A stretch of 64,000 nt of DNA from Methanoregula boonei 6A8 (GTDB lineage Archaea > Halobacteriota > Methanomicrobia > Methanomicrobiales > Methanospirillaceae), in assembly GCF_000017625.1 (NCBI RefSeq), contig NC_009712.1, forward strand, positions 2,478,944-2,542,943. The letters are read 5' to 3'. Shown here piece after piece: positions 52,669-60,592 of this stretch; position 1 is the first letter of the stretch; the number at the start of each line of letters is the position of its first letter. The translations under genes and the position numbers were made by a program. The notes beneath the pieces were generated by a model that searched no databases, was not told the origin of the DNA, and saw only the letters and a list, made by a program, of their open reading frames with translations.

Positions 52669-53808
52669 TTATTTTTCCTGGCTCGGTACTACCTGCCCGG
52701 ATTTTTTCCACGTCACCCGCCGGTTTACCAGAAAATTCCATGCAAACGCCACAACGATACCCAGAATATTGGCAACCCGGTAGTCAACACCAACATACAG
52801 GGCAAGGGCATTGAGGATAACAAAATTTATCGCTGCCCCTCCGAGGGAAACAACCTGAAACGAGAGAAGACGCTGCCACCAATGAGGCAGGGCGTGCTGC
52901 CCGGTTTTGAACGTCCAGCTGTCGTTGAGGATAAAATTGCTCAGGATCGAGAGCTCAATGGAAATAATACTTGCAACCGGCAGGGCAAACTGTGCATAGC
53001 TCCTGAGATAGATGAGAAGCCCTTCGTTGACGATAATGCCCGTGAGCCCAACTATCCCGAACCGGAACAGCTTGACCCATTCCTGCCAGACCACGCTCCC
53101 GTGGTGGTTCCATGAGAATCGTGCATTGTCCAGAACCTGTGCGGCGTACTCGATGATTGTGCGCCACCCGAGTTTGCTCGATCCGATTGCCCGGTCAACA
53201 AATTCAAACGGGATCTCCTTTACTGTATGCCAAGTGCCCTTGCCCAGTACCTCAAGCAGGATCTTGTAGCCTCTGGGCCTGAGCGGCGCATGATCTACAA
53301 CACCCCTTTTTACTGCAAAAAAGCCGCTCACCGGATCGTGAATCTCCGGAAATAGGAGCCGGCCCAGAAAGGTTGCCCCAAGGGAGATAATACGCCGTTT
53401 TAGCGGCCATTTTTTTATCCCGCCGCCCTCCATGTACCGGCTTCCGATGACAATGTCATTTCCCGCCCGGATCTCTGCAAGCATGAGGGGAATGTGTTCC
53501 GGCGGGTGGGAGAGATCGGCATCGATCACAAGAAAGATATCCGATTGCGCTCTCCGGAACCCTTCGACGACAGACTGGGAGAGCCCGGGATCTTCGATCC
53601 TTACCGCAAGGCTGAGATAAGGCAGGGTCTTCTGCATCTCTCGTACCAGTTCGATGGTCCGGTCCGGAGAATTGTCATCAACGATAAGGATCTCCCCATT
53701 GATCCTATTCTGCAAAAAAACCGCATCCACGGCCTTGATAATGGTACCGATGTTGGACTCTTCCTTGAAGGTGGGAATGATAACGGTCAGGTCGTACATT
53801 GGGAGCAC
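52669..53808 (-). CDS. Dolichyl-phosphate mannosyltransferase-like GT2 fused to GtrA domain
   Basis: This 379-residue protein has a GT2 catalytic domain (~1-240): TVIIPTFKEESNIG (~8-21), ILIVDDNSPDRT (~41-52), the metal site DADLSHPP (~97-104), GSRYMEGGGI (~121-130) and DPVSGFFAV (~164). It transfers a sugar from a nucleotide donor such as GDP-mannose to a polyprenyl phosphate. The C-terminal ~120 residues have four membrane helices of the GtrA type, which anchor or flip such lipids. ATG codons at 53808 and 53799 are both possible starts. It is 9 nt downstream of the GT39-like gene. Confidence 0.9.
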   Translation of the reverse strand: MLPMYDLTVIIPTFKEESNIGTIIKAVDAVFLQNRINGEILIVDDNSPDRTIELVREMQKTLPYLSLAVRIEDPGLSQSVVEGFRRAQSDIFLVIDADLSHPPEHIPLMLAEIRAGNDIVIGSRYMEGGGIKKWPLKRRIISLGATFLGRLLFPEIHDPVSGFFAVKRGVVDHAPLRPRGYKILLEVLGKGTWHTVKEIPFEFVDRAIGSSKLGWRTIIEYAAQVLDNARFSWNHHGSVVWQEWVKLFRFGIVGLTGIIVNEGLLIYLRSYAQFALPVASIISIELSILSNFILNDSWTFKTGQHALPHWWQRLLSFQVVSLGGAAINFVILNALALYVGVDYRVANILGIVVAFAWNFLVNRRVTWKKSGQVVPSQEK

Positions 53809-53817
53809 CAGAAAAAT

Positions 53818-55350
53818 TTAGGATCGGGTAAAAAGGTAGACTTCCCCTGTTGCATCCGAACCGGCATAGGTGGTATTATTCTTGAGCCACTGTAGTGCAT
53901 CGCCATTCGTATCGGCAGCGCTGATATCGCCGGTAACTACATAATACGTTGTATGGTTGCCACTCTCCGCCAAAATCCGGTCCAAATCTGCAGCCGTTGT
54001 TGCCCCATACTCAGTAGTTTGTGTCTTTACTGAGGAGTAGTAATAATCCAGAGGCTGGTCTACGTACCCGGGAACGGAGACCACCACATCGCCCGGCTGG
54101 ACCTTCTGCTCGAGCGCCGCGGAAAAGCCTCTCCAGTCTTCCTTTGAATAGCTTGAATAATAGCCCGCAAGAACCGGGGCACTGATAACAAGAAGGACTG
54201 CAATAAACCCGTATACCGCGGCCCGGGTATTCCACAATGAGTAAATGGCACGGTAGGAAACGGCAATTCCGAGGAAAAATACTATACTTAAGAATATGAG
54301 ATACCGGGGGAGCATCGGCATTTTGAACGACAGAACATAGCTGATCACAAAAGTAAGGACCGTGATCAGCACAAGAAAAATCCCCTTACCCTTTTCGATG
54401 CGGAATGCCTGGATAATGCCAATGACAAAGAATGCCACCAGCAGGAATGCGATATACAGGTTCATGCCGGCTACCTGGACAAAGGTCTCAAAGATGATGT
54501 CAAGCCCCTGTATGCCGTACGTTGGCGCAGAAGACGTCCGGAGAACGAAGAGCTGGAGAGTGACGATTATGAGGGGGAGCGTCAGGATGGCAAAAACAAC
54601 ACCAGCTGCCACCAGCATCTTGAGATTACCCAGTTCGGTCCGGATCCGGGGTGCCCATTCAATGAGGGCAAAGAGCACAAGCGCCCCAATCATCACCAGC
54701 GCATAGAAATGAGACCAGAATGCAAGCGCTGAAAAGAGACCGAAGAGTACCCAGTGAAGCAGGCTGCCGGACTTCATCGCTTTCAGGAAAAAAAGGGTGG
54801 CAAGCGCAACAAAAAAGAGCATCATCATATACGCTCTGGCTTCCTGCGAGTAATAGATCAGGAACGGGGAGAACGCACATGCAGAGGCAGCGATGAGCCC
54901 GGCATTCCGATCGAGGAACTCCTTTCCTATCAGGTAAAAAAGCGGGATGGCAAGGACACCCAGAAGGGCAGGGACAAAGCGCAGGATGACCTCGTTATTC
55001 CCAAGCATGAGCATGACATGTTCAACCCAGTAAAAGAGCGGAGGGTTGAACTCGCCACCGGCAGTGACCTGCCAGATATCGGCAAACGATTTGACGGAGA
55101 TAGTATAGGTACTCGCCTCATCCAGCCACAGGGAGTTAAAGCCGAGGTCGTAGAATCGGAGGAAGAGACCGCCGAGCGTGAGGAGAATGAGGGCCTGGAT
55201 GTACCGGCTTCCGGCAACAACCGATCGAATATTTGCGACAGAAAGATCCCTGAACGTTCCAAGAGGAGATTTGTACCCTTCATCGAGATCGCACTCCTCA
55301 CCGCGGTCCCGGATATTTTTCGGCTCACGCCCTGGTCCCTTTTTCGCCAT
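53818..55350 (-). CDS. GT39/ArnT-like membrane glycosyltransferase
   Basis: The 510-residue protein has a ~50-residue charged N-terminus, about eleven to twelve membrane helices and an extracellular C-terminal part (~440-510). The first luminal loop shows NSLWLDEASTYT (~72-83) with the catalytic-type Asp-Glu, and GGEFNPPLFYWVEH (~96-109), typical of GT-C enzymes of the PMT/ArnT family that use polyprenyl-phosphate sugars. The order GT39-like then DPM-like with a 9-nt gap indicates one pathway: making the lipid-linked sugar, then transferring it to a protein or glycan. Confidence 0.88.
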   Translation of the reverse strand: MAKKGPGREPKNIRDRGEECDLDEGYKSPLGTFRDLSVANIRSVVAGSRYIQALILLTLGGLFLRFYDLGFNSLWLDEASTYTISVKSFADIWQVTAGGEFNPPLFYWVEHVMLMLGNNEVILRFVPALLGVLAIPLFYLIGKEFLDRNAGLIAASACAFSPFLIYYSQEARAYMMMLFFVALATLFFLKAMKSGSLLHWVLFGLFSALAFWSHFYALVMIGALVLFALIEWAPRIRTELGNLKMLVAAGVVFAILTLPLIIVTLQLFVLRTSSAPTYGIQGLDIIFETFVQVAGMNLYIAFLLVAFFVIGIIQAFRIEKGKGIFLVLITVLTFVISYVLSFKMPMLPRYLIFLSIVFFLGIAVSYRAIYSLWNTRAAVYGFIAVLLVISAPVLAGYYSSYSKEDWRGFSAALEQKVQPGDVVVSVPGYVDQPLDYYYSSVKTQTTEYGATTAADLDRILAESGNHTTYYVVTGDISAADTNGDALQWLKNNTTYAGSDATGEVYLFTRS

Positions 55351-55430
55351 TCGCTCTCACTACCAATTGGTCGGGATTCAGATATAATTTGCCTGCATCT
55401 CTCTTCAGAAAAAATGAGAGGCTTCGCCTC

Positions 55431-56324
55431 TTACAAACGCGATCCCAGAGATTGCAAGGAGGGCTTGTCTTCCGGCTCGTACGTTGTCGGAAGGGCCCCT
55501 ACAGCGGCAAAAAGGGCCTCTTTGCTTGTTACCACCTTTGACGATTGCTCGAGCATGAGGTTTACACGCTCATGACTGCCGATCAAACGAAAGTCTGTCC
55601 TGAGCGCGATTACAGTTTTCCCGAGGGCTGAAGCATATCCCATCTCCCATGCAGTGCCTGAATCCGCATCCGCCCCGTCAATGATGGCAACGATGATATC
55701 TGCATCCCGGATCGCCTGTTTGTTACACTGGCAGATCTGAGCGTTTTTATTTTTCTCCCGAACCGCCCGGTTATCACCGGTCTCCTGCGGGAGGAACACA
55801 TCAAAACAGCGAGACCTGAGATCTTCTGCAATGGCCGCATTATAGGTTCGCTCTGCTTCTGAAAAGAGAGGGCCGGCAAGATAGATCCGGTAGCGGGAGA
55901 ATGCGTAGACATCCCGTGCCGGGATCTCCTGGAACCGGGCGTAAAAGACGCCCCGACCGGCCCGTTTTGCCGGCTTGTCACCTTCGGCACCGTAATATGT
56001 GGCCGTGACCCCGCAGGTTGGCGAGGAGTTGACGCCGAGGATGCAGAGCGGCGGCCCCCGCTCTTTTACAATATCGTTTACCTTCACGGAGAGCTCATCA
56101 AGGAGGACGGCAAATTCAGGGGTGTTGAGGCGCTCCAGGAACGTACCTGGCTCGCGATCCGGGCCAAGGTACAGCGTTTCAGGGCATGGAAGTGGTATGA
56201 CCTCGATCTTAAACTTCCTGCACCGCCCGATGGATCGCGCAAACGCCGCAATATCCGCGGGACGGGTAATGCCTTTTGCCCGCAGGGATGGAGATAAAAT
56301 GCAGGGGGAGCAGAGAACGTACAT
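55431..56324 (-). CDS. Two-domain protein: cysteine-containing DUF523-like domain plus nucleoside 2-deoxyribosyltransferase-like domain
   Basis: I chose the Met at 56324 because the longer start at 56345 leaves only 10 nt to the divergent gene. Residues ~1-140 contain CSPC (~4-7) and GVNSSPTCGV, similar to DUF523-type cysteine motifs. Residues ~150-285 have the nucleoside 2-deoxyribosyltransferase pattern: IYLAGPLFSEAER, DVFLPQETGDN, a DADIIVAIIDGADADSGTAWEMGYA active-site segment (key DGADADSGTAWE), and VIALRTDFR. Such domains act in nucleotide salvage or effector signalling. The fusion is not familiar to me and the combined function is unknown. Confidence 0.75.
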   Translation of the reverse strand: MYVLCSPCILSPSLRAKGITRPADIAAFARSIGRCRKFKIEVIPLPCPETLYLGPDREPGTFLERLNTPEFAVLLDELSVKVNDIVKERGPPLCILGVNSSPTCGVTATYYGAEGDKPAKRAGRGVFYARFQEIPARDVYAFSRYRIYLAGPLFSEAERTYNAAIAEDLRSRCFDVFLPQETGDNRAVREKNKNAQICQCNKQAIRDADIIVAIIDGADADSGTAWEMGYASALGKTVIALRTDFRLIGSHERVNLMLEQSSKVVTSKEALFAAVGALPTTYEPEDKPSLQSLGSRL

Positions 56325-56355
56325 TGATAGGAGAGGTATGCTCACAGAATAATCA

Positions 56356-56847
56356 ATGATTCCGCTCCTTGCCTACCGGGACAACAGCTGCGACCCCAGG
56401 AAGTGCACGGTAAAAAAGCTGGAGCGGGCGGGATTCCTGCGGATAGTAAAGACGATCTCGCAGATCCCGCGAAACACCCTGCTTCTGGACCCGACCGCGG
56501 AAAAGGCCCTCTCCCCGGAGGACAAAAACGTAAAATCGATCACCGCTCTCGACTGCTCGTGGGAGGTGCTCGATACCGGTGCGGTCAGCTCGTGGAGGAT
56601 CCGGAGGGCATTACCTTTCCTCATGGCCGCAAACCCCGTCAACTTCGGCAAGCCCTGCAAACTCACCTCCATCGAGGCGATAGCGGCGGCTCTCTATATC
56701 CTCGGAGAACAGGAGCGGGCCTCACAGATCCTCGGTTGCGTCAGCTGGGGAGTCCGGTTCCTGGAGGTCAACAAAGAACCGCTGGAGCTCTATGCCACGG
56801 CAAAGGACAGCACCGAAGTCGTGAAGTTCCAGTCGCTCTTCCTGTGA
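56356..56847 (+). CDS. tsr3: Tsr3-like rRNA aminocarboxypropyltransferase
   Basis: The 163 residues match the archaeal/eukaryotic Tsr3 family (DUF367), which transfers the aminocarboxypropyl group from S-adenosylmethionine to the hypermodified pseudouridine of small-subunit rRNA. Visible motifs are NSCDPRKCTVKKLER (~10-24), LLLDPTAEKALSPED (~42-56), DCSWEVLD (~66-73) and LPFLMAANPVNFGKPCKLTSIEAIAAAL (core LPFLMAANPVNFG, ~86-98). It is very close to the divergent gene, so its promoter must overlap that gene's start region. Confidence 0.92.
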   Translation: MIPLLAYRDNSCDPRKCTVKKLERAGFLRIVKTISQIPRNTLLLDPTAEKALSPEDKNVKSITALDCSWEVLDTGAVSSWRIRRALPFLMAANPVNFGKPCKLTSIEAIAAALYILGEQERASQILGCVSWGVRFLEVNKEPLELYATAKDSTEVVKFQSLFL

Positions 56848-56947
56848 TTCTTGATTTCTGGGTTTTAGTTCCCGAAAAAGGCGGCGGACTGGCCCATAGT
56901 ACCAAACAAGCAATCTTTATCTCATCCCGTTCCTACAGATTCGGTAT

Positions 56948-57979
56948 ATGATCAAGGTTGCCATCAACGGGTACGGTACCATCGGGAAGCGTGTCGCCGA
57001 TGCGGTTGCAGCCCAGAAAGACATGAAAGTGATCGGCGTCTCAAAGACCCGCCCGAATGCCGAGGCCTTTATCGCAAAGCAGCGGGGATATCCCCTCTAT
57101 ATTGCAGACCTCTCAAAGAAGGCGGCGTTTGAGAAGGCAGGCCTTACGGTGGCCGGTTCTGTCGAGGACATGTGCAAGGCAGCCGATGTTATTGTTGATG
57201 CAACCCCGGGGGACATCGGTGTTACCAACAAGCCGCTCTATGAGAAGCTCGGGAAAAAGGCACTCTGGCAGGGAGGCGAGGACCACGAGGTTGCCGGGTT
57301 CTCCTTCAACTCGTCCTGTAACTTCAAGGATGCCATTGGCCGTCAGTTTATCCGCGTAGTCTCCTGCAACACCACCGGCCTGTGCCGGATCATAAACGAG
57401 GTGGACAAGGCTTTTGGCGTCGAGCACGTCCATGCAATCATGGTGCGCAGGGGATCCGACCCCGGTGAGATCAAGAAAGGACCAATTGATGCGGTTGTTC
57501 TCGATCCGGTGACGGTCCCGAGCCACCACGGCCCCGATGTCCAGACTGTGCTTCCCCATATTTCGATCACCACGATGGCAATGATCGTTCCGACTACGAT
57601 GATGCACATGCACGCTGTCCGGATCACAACCAAAAAAGAAGTGAACCGCGAGAAAGTGATCGAGCTTATCAAGAACCACCCACGCCTGGGCCTTGTCAAG
57701 AAATCAGCAGGGATCAAAAGCACTGCCGAACTCAAGGAGTTTGCCATGGATCTCGGCCGGCAGCGTGCCGACCTGTACGAAAACTGTATCTTTGAAGACT
57801 CGATCTACGCGAACAAGAACGAGCTCTGCTTTTTCCAAGCCATCCACCAAGAAGCCGATGTTGTTGTCGAGAACGTGGATGCGATTCGCGCAATGACCAG
57901 CCTCGCAAATGACGGCACCGCATCCATAAAGCTCACCAACGACGCCTTACATTTTGTCCCTATCCAGAATAACCATTAA
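56948..57979 (+). CDS. gap: Glyceraldehyde-3-phosphate dehydrogenase, archaeal type II
   Basis: This 343-residue protein starts with the dinucleotide site KVAINGYGTIGKRVADAV (~3-20). The catalytic cysteine lies in VSCNTTGLCRI (Cys ~140), and IMVRRGSDPGEIKKGP and the MIVPTTMMHMHAVR segments match archaeal GAPDH. It interconverts glyceraldehyde-3-phosphate and 1,3-bisphosphoglycerate, mainly gluconeogenic in methanogens. A TATA-like CTTTAT lies about 30 nt upstream of the ATG. TyrRS begins 25 nt after its stop. Confidence 0.96.
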   Translation: MIKVAINGYGTIGKRVADAVAAQKDMKVIGVSKTRPNAEAFIAKQRGYPLYIADLSKKAAFEKAGLTVAGSVEDMCKAADVIVDATPGDIGVTNKPLYEKLGKKALWQGGEDHEVAGFSFNSSCNFKDAIGRQFIRVVSCNTTGLCRIINEVDKAFGVEHVHAIMVRRGSDPGEIKKGPIDAVVLDPVTVPSHHGPDVQTVLPHISITTMAMIVPTTMMHMHAVRITTKKEVNREKVIELIKNHPRLGLVKKSAGIKSTAELKEFAMDLGRQRADLYENCIFEDSIYANKNELCFFQAIHQEADVVVENVDAIRAMTSLANDGTASIKLTNDALHFVPIQNNH

Positions 57980-58004
57980 CTCCCTCAATCACCCATTCTT
58001 TTTA

Positions 58005-58946
58005 ATGGACGCGTTTGAACGGGCAACGAGGAACACGGTCGAGATCGTCACCGAAGACGAACTCCGCGCACTCCTTGCCCGGCCCACCAAGAAAGTGTAC
58101 GCAGGGTACGAGCCAAGCGGGGAGATCCACCTTGGCCACCTCGTCACTGTCAATAAGCTTGTCGATCTTCAGGCGGCAGGCTTCGAAGTCACAGTCCTCC
58201 TCGCCGACCTCCACGCCTTTTTAAACCGGAAAGGAACGCTTGAAAAGGTCGGGGAACTTGCCGAGTATAACCGCCGCTGCTTTGAAGGGCTTGGCCTTAA
58301 AAACGTCCGGTATATCCTTGGTTCCGATCTCCAGCTCAACCGTGAGTACGAACTTCTGGTCCACCAGCTCTCCCAGCAGATCACCCTTGCCCGGGCAACC
58401 CGGAGCATGGATGAAGTGGGCCGGCAGATGGACCACCCGACTGTCTCGCAGATGGTGTACCCGATCATGCAGATGGCCGATATAGCGATGCTTGGCGTTG
58501 ATGCGGCAGTCGGCGGGATCGACCAGCGAAAGATCCATATGCTCGCAAGAGAGCACCTGCCCAACTTCAAGTATCCCTCCCCGGTCTGTATCCACACACC
58601 CATCTTAAACGGCCTTGACGGTAAGAAGATGTCCTCCTCGCAGGGGAACTATATCTCGGTTGCAGACAGCGAAGACGAGATCAAAAAGAAGTGCCAGAAG
58701 GCGTTCTGCCCGCTGGAGATCGCGGAAAACCCCGTCCTTCAGATCTTCCAGCACCATATCTTCCCCCGCCTGCCCGGGATCACGATAAAACGGCCGGAGA
58801 AGTTTGGCGGCGACCTGACCTTCACCTCGTACGGGGAGCTCGAGACCGCGTACGCGAACAAGGAGATCCACCCGCTTGACCTCAAGAAAGCCTGCGGCGA
58901 TGGGCTCGTTGAGATCCTTGCCCCAGTGCGCGACTATATCCGCTAA
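58005..58946 (+). CDS. tyrS: Tyrosyl-tRNA synthetase
   Basis: Starting at ATG 58005 (MDAFERATRN) the protein is 313 residues, normal for archaeal TyrRS; the frame extends upstream to 57954 only through the end of gap. The class I signatures are HLGH (~44-47, the HIGH form) and KKMSSS (~205-210, the KMSKS form). Residues for tyrosine recognition are in the YAGYEPSG loop (~32-39) and QMADIAMLGVDAAVGGIDQRK region (QMADIAMLGVDAAVGG). It ligates tyrosine to its tRNA. Confidence 0.96.
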   Translation: MDAFERATRNTVEIVTEDELRALLARPTKKVYAGYEPSGEIHLGHLVTVNKLVDLQAAGFEVTVLLADLHAFLNRKGTLEKVGELAEYNRRCFEGLGLKNVRYILGSDLQLNREYELLVHQLSQQITLARATRSMDEVGRQMDHPTVSQMVYPIMQMADIAMLGVDAAVGGIDQRKIHMLAREHLPNFKYPSPVCIHTPILNGLDGKKMSSSQGNYISVADSEDEIKKKCQKAFCPLEIAENPVLQIFQHHIFPRLPGITIKRPEKFGGDLTFTSYGELETAYANKEIHPLDLKKACGDGLVEILAPVRDYIR

Positions 58947-58993
58947 AAGGCGAGAAGATTCCCGGTACGAGATGACCCGGGGGCCGGTTCTTT

Positions 58994-59773
58994 GTGAAGA
59001 TCGAAAAGAAGGAGGAAGGATTCGACAAGCGCCTTTCCGAGATGGGGATCCGGATAAAGGACGCAAACACCTTCAAGGTCAGCGAAAACGTCTTTGACGA
59101 GGTAACCCTCCTTGCCCTCTACAAGCTGGTCCACAAGAAATGGCTCTCGGCTCTCGGGGGCTCTATCAGCACCGGGAAAGAGGCGAATGTTTTTTTAGCC
59201 GATCGGGGGGACGGGGTCGTTGCGATCAAGATCTACCGGATCCAGTCGGCGAACTTTACCACCATGAGCTCCTACATCCAGGGAGACCGCAGGTTTACCA
59301 ATGTCAAGAAATCGAGAAAGGAACTTGTCTTTGCCTGGACAAAAAAGGAATTTTCAAACCTTGCCCGGGCAAAAGAGGCAGGACTCCCCGTGCCGGAGCC
59401 GCTGGTCTTTGACCGGAACATCCTTATCATGTCTTTTCTGGGTGAAGATGAACGGCCGTACCCCCAGCTGAGGAACGTGGAGCTCGACGATGCTGAAACC
59501 GTCTACACCTCGGTCACCGGCATGATCGATACGCTGTACAAGAAAGCGGAGCTCGTGCATGGTGACTTAAGCGAGTTCAATATATTGTACCATGACCAAC
59601 CATATCTCATCGATATGGGGCAGTCGGTCACCCGCGATCACCCGCGTGCCCTCCAGTTCTTGATGCGGGACATCCGCAACATGAACCGGTTTTTCAAGAA
59701 GAAGGGCTGCGAAGTAAAAACGGAATACGAGATCTTTAACGCGGTGACCGGCCTTACCGTATCACAGCCATGA
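58994..59773 (+). CDS. rio1: Rio1-type serine protein kinase
   Basis: This 259-residue protein starts at GTG. The atypical kinase fold shows STGKEANVF (~58-66) as nucleotide loop, VAIKIYRIQ (~75-83) with the Lys, HGDLSEFNIL (~190-199) as catalytic loop with Asp and Asn, and LIDMGQSVT (~206) as metal-binding loop, the Rio1 pattern. RIO kinases act in maturation of the small ribosomal subunit in archaea and eukaryotes. The gene lies between TyrRS (47 nt) and the KH-domain protein (82 nt). Confidence 0.94.
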   Translation: MKIEKKEEGFDKRLSEMGIRIKDANTFKVSENVFDEVTLLALYKLVHKKWLSALGGSISTGKEANVFLADRGDGVVAIKIYRIQSANFTTMSSYIQGDRRFTNVKKSRKELVFAWTKKEFSNLARAKEAGLPVPEPLVFDRNILIMSFLGEDERPYPQLRNVELDDAETVYTSVTGMIDTLYKKAELVHGDLSEFNILYHDQPYLIDMGQSVTRDHPRALQFLMRDIRNMNRFFKKKGCEVKTEYEIFNAVTGLTVSQP

Positions 59774-59855
59774 TACCCGCATACATCACCCCCAAAAAGG
59801 AAAGAAGTGCATCAGACAGGAGCACAGGAACGCCGGCGGGAAAGGAGAGAGAACA

Positions 59856-60401
59856 ATGATACAGGAATTAAAGATTGCAACAAGCAGGGTAGGCGTCCTG
59901 ATTGGAAAGGGCGGCTCGACAAAAAAAGAGCTCGAGGAAAAGACCCACACAACGATCTCCATCGACAGCAAGGAGGGGCTTGTCAAAGTCGAGGCTGCCG
60001 AGGAAAATGCAATCCCGCTCCTGCGGGCCGTAGAGATTATAAACGCACTCAATGCCGGTTTCTCCCCCCAGCGCGCTTTTGAAATGATCGAAGACGAGGA
60101 TCTCCTTCTCGATATCATCGATCTTTCGCGGGTAGCGGACAACCCCCGGCAGCTCGACCGGCTTCGGGGCCGGATCATCGGAAAGGACGGACGCGCCCGC
60201 GAGCAGATCGAGAACATGACTGACGTTGACATCTCGGTCTTCGGCCACACCGTCGGCCTGATCGGGTACCCCGAGCAGATGAAGATAGCGAGGGCGGCCA
60301 TCGACATGCTCATCGAGGGTGTCCCCCACGAGAACGTCTTTGCATTCCTCGACAAGAAGAAGAAAGAGGCCAAGCAGGACATGATCAGTTACTATTACTG
60401 A
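59856..60401 (+). CDS. KH-domain RNA-binding protein, Pno1/Dim2 (Krr1)-like
   Basis: The 181-residue protein has two KH domains: the first with VGVLIGKGGSTKKELEEKT (GxxG as GKGG, ~16-19) and the second with LRGRIIGKDGRAREQIENMT (GKDG, ~109-112), with the family-typical ending PHENVFAFLDKKKKEAKQDM. This is the archaeal counterpart of Pno1/Dim2, which binds the 3' end of small-subunit rRNA during assembly. A GGAG ribosome binding site precedes the ATG. A T8 tract follows the stop. It is next to rio1, with which it commonly clusters. Confidence 0.92.
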   Translation: MIQELKIATSRVGVLIGKGGSTKKELEEKTHTTISIDSKEGLVKVEAAEENAIPLLRAVEIINALNAGFSPQRAFEMIEDEDLLLDIIDLSRVADNPRQLDRLRGRIIGKDGRAREQIENMTDVDISVFGHTVGLIGYPEQMKIARAAIDMLIEGVPHENVFAFLDKKKKEAKQDMISYYY

Positions 60402-60424
60402 TCCATTTCCACCTCCCGTCCCCG

Positions 60425-60432
60425 TTTTTTTT
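60425..60432 (+). terminator. T8 terminator of the KH-protein gene
   Basis: Eight consecutive T lie about 24 nt after the stop at 60401. Confidence 0.5.
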
Positions 60433-60592
60433 ATTTTAGTCCGCCGGAAAGACATTTCCGGTCCGTGCGGTTCCGGCGGGACAGCCCGAATAATGGCAGG
60501 CCGCCGGCCGGAGATAAAGGGCAACCCTCAATGCACCGGGCAACAAACGATCAACAGGAAATTCCTTCACAAGGCCCCCGGAGTAAACTACC

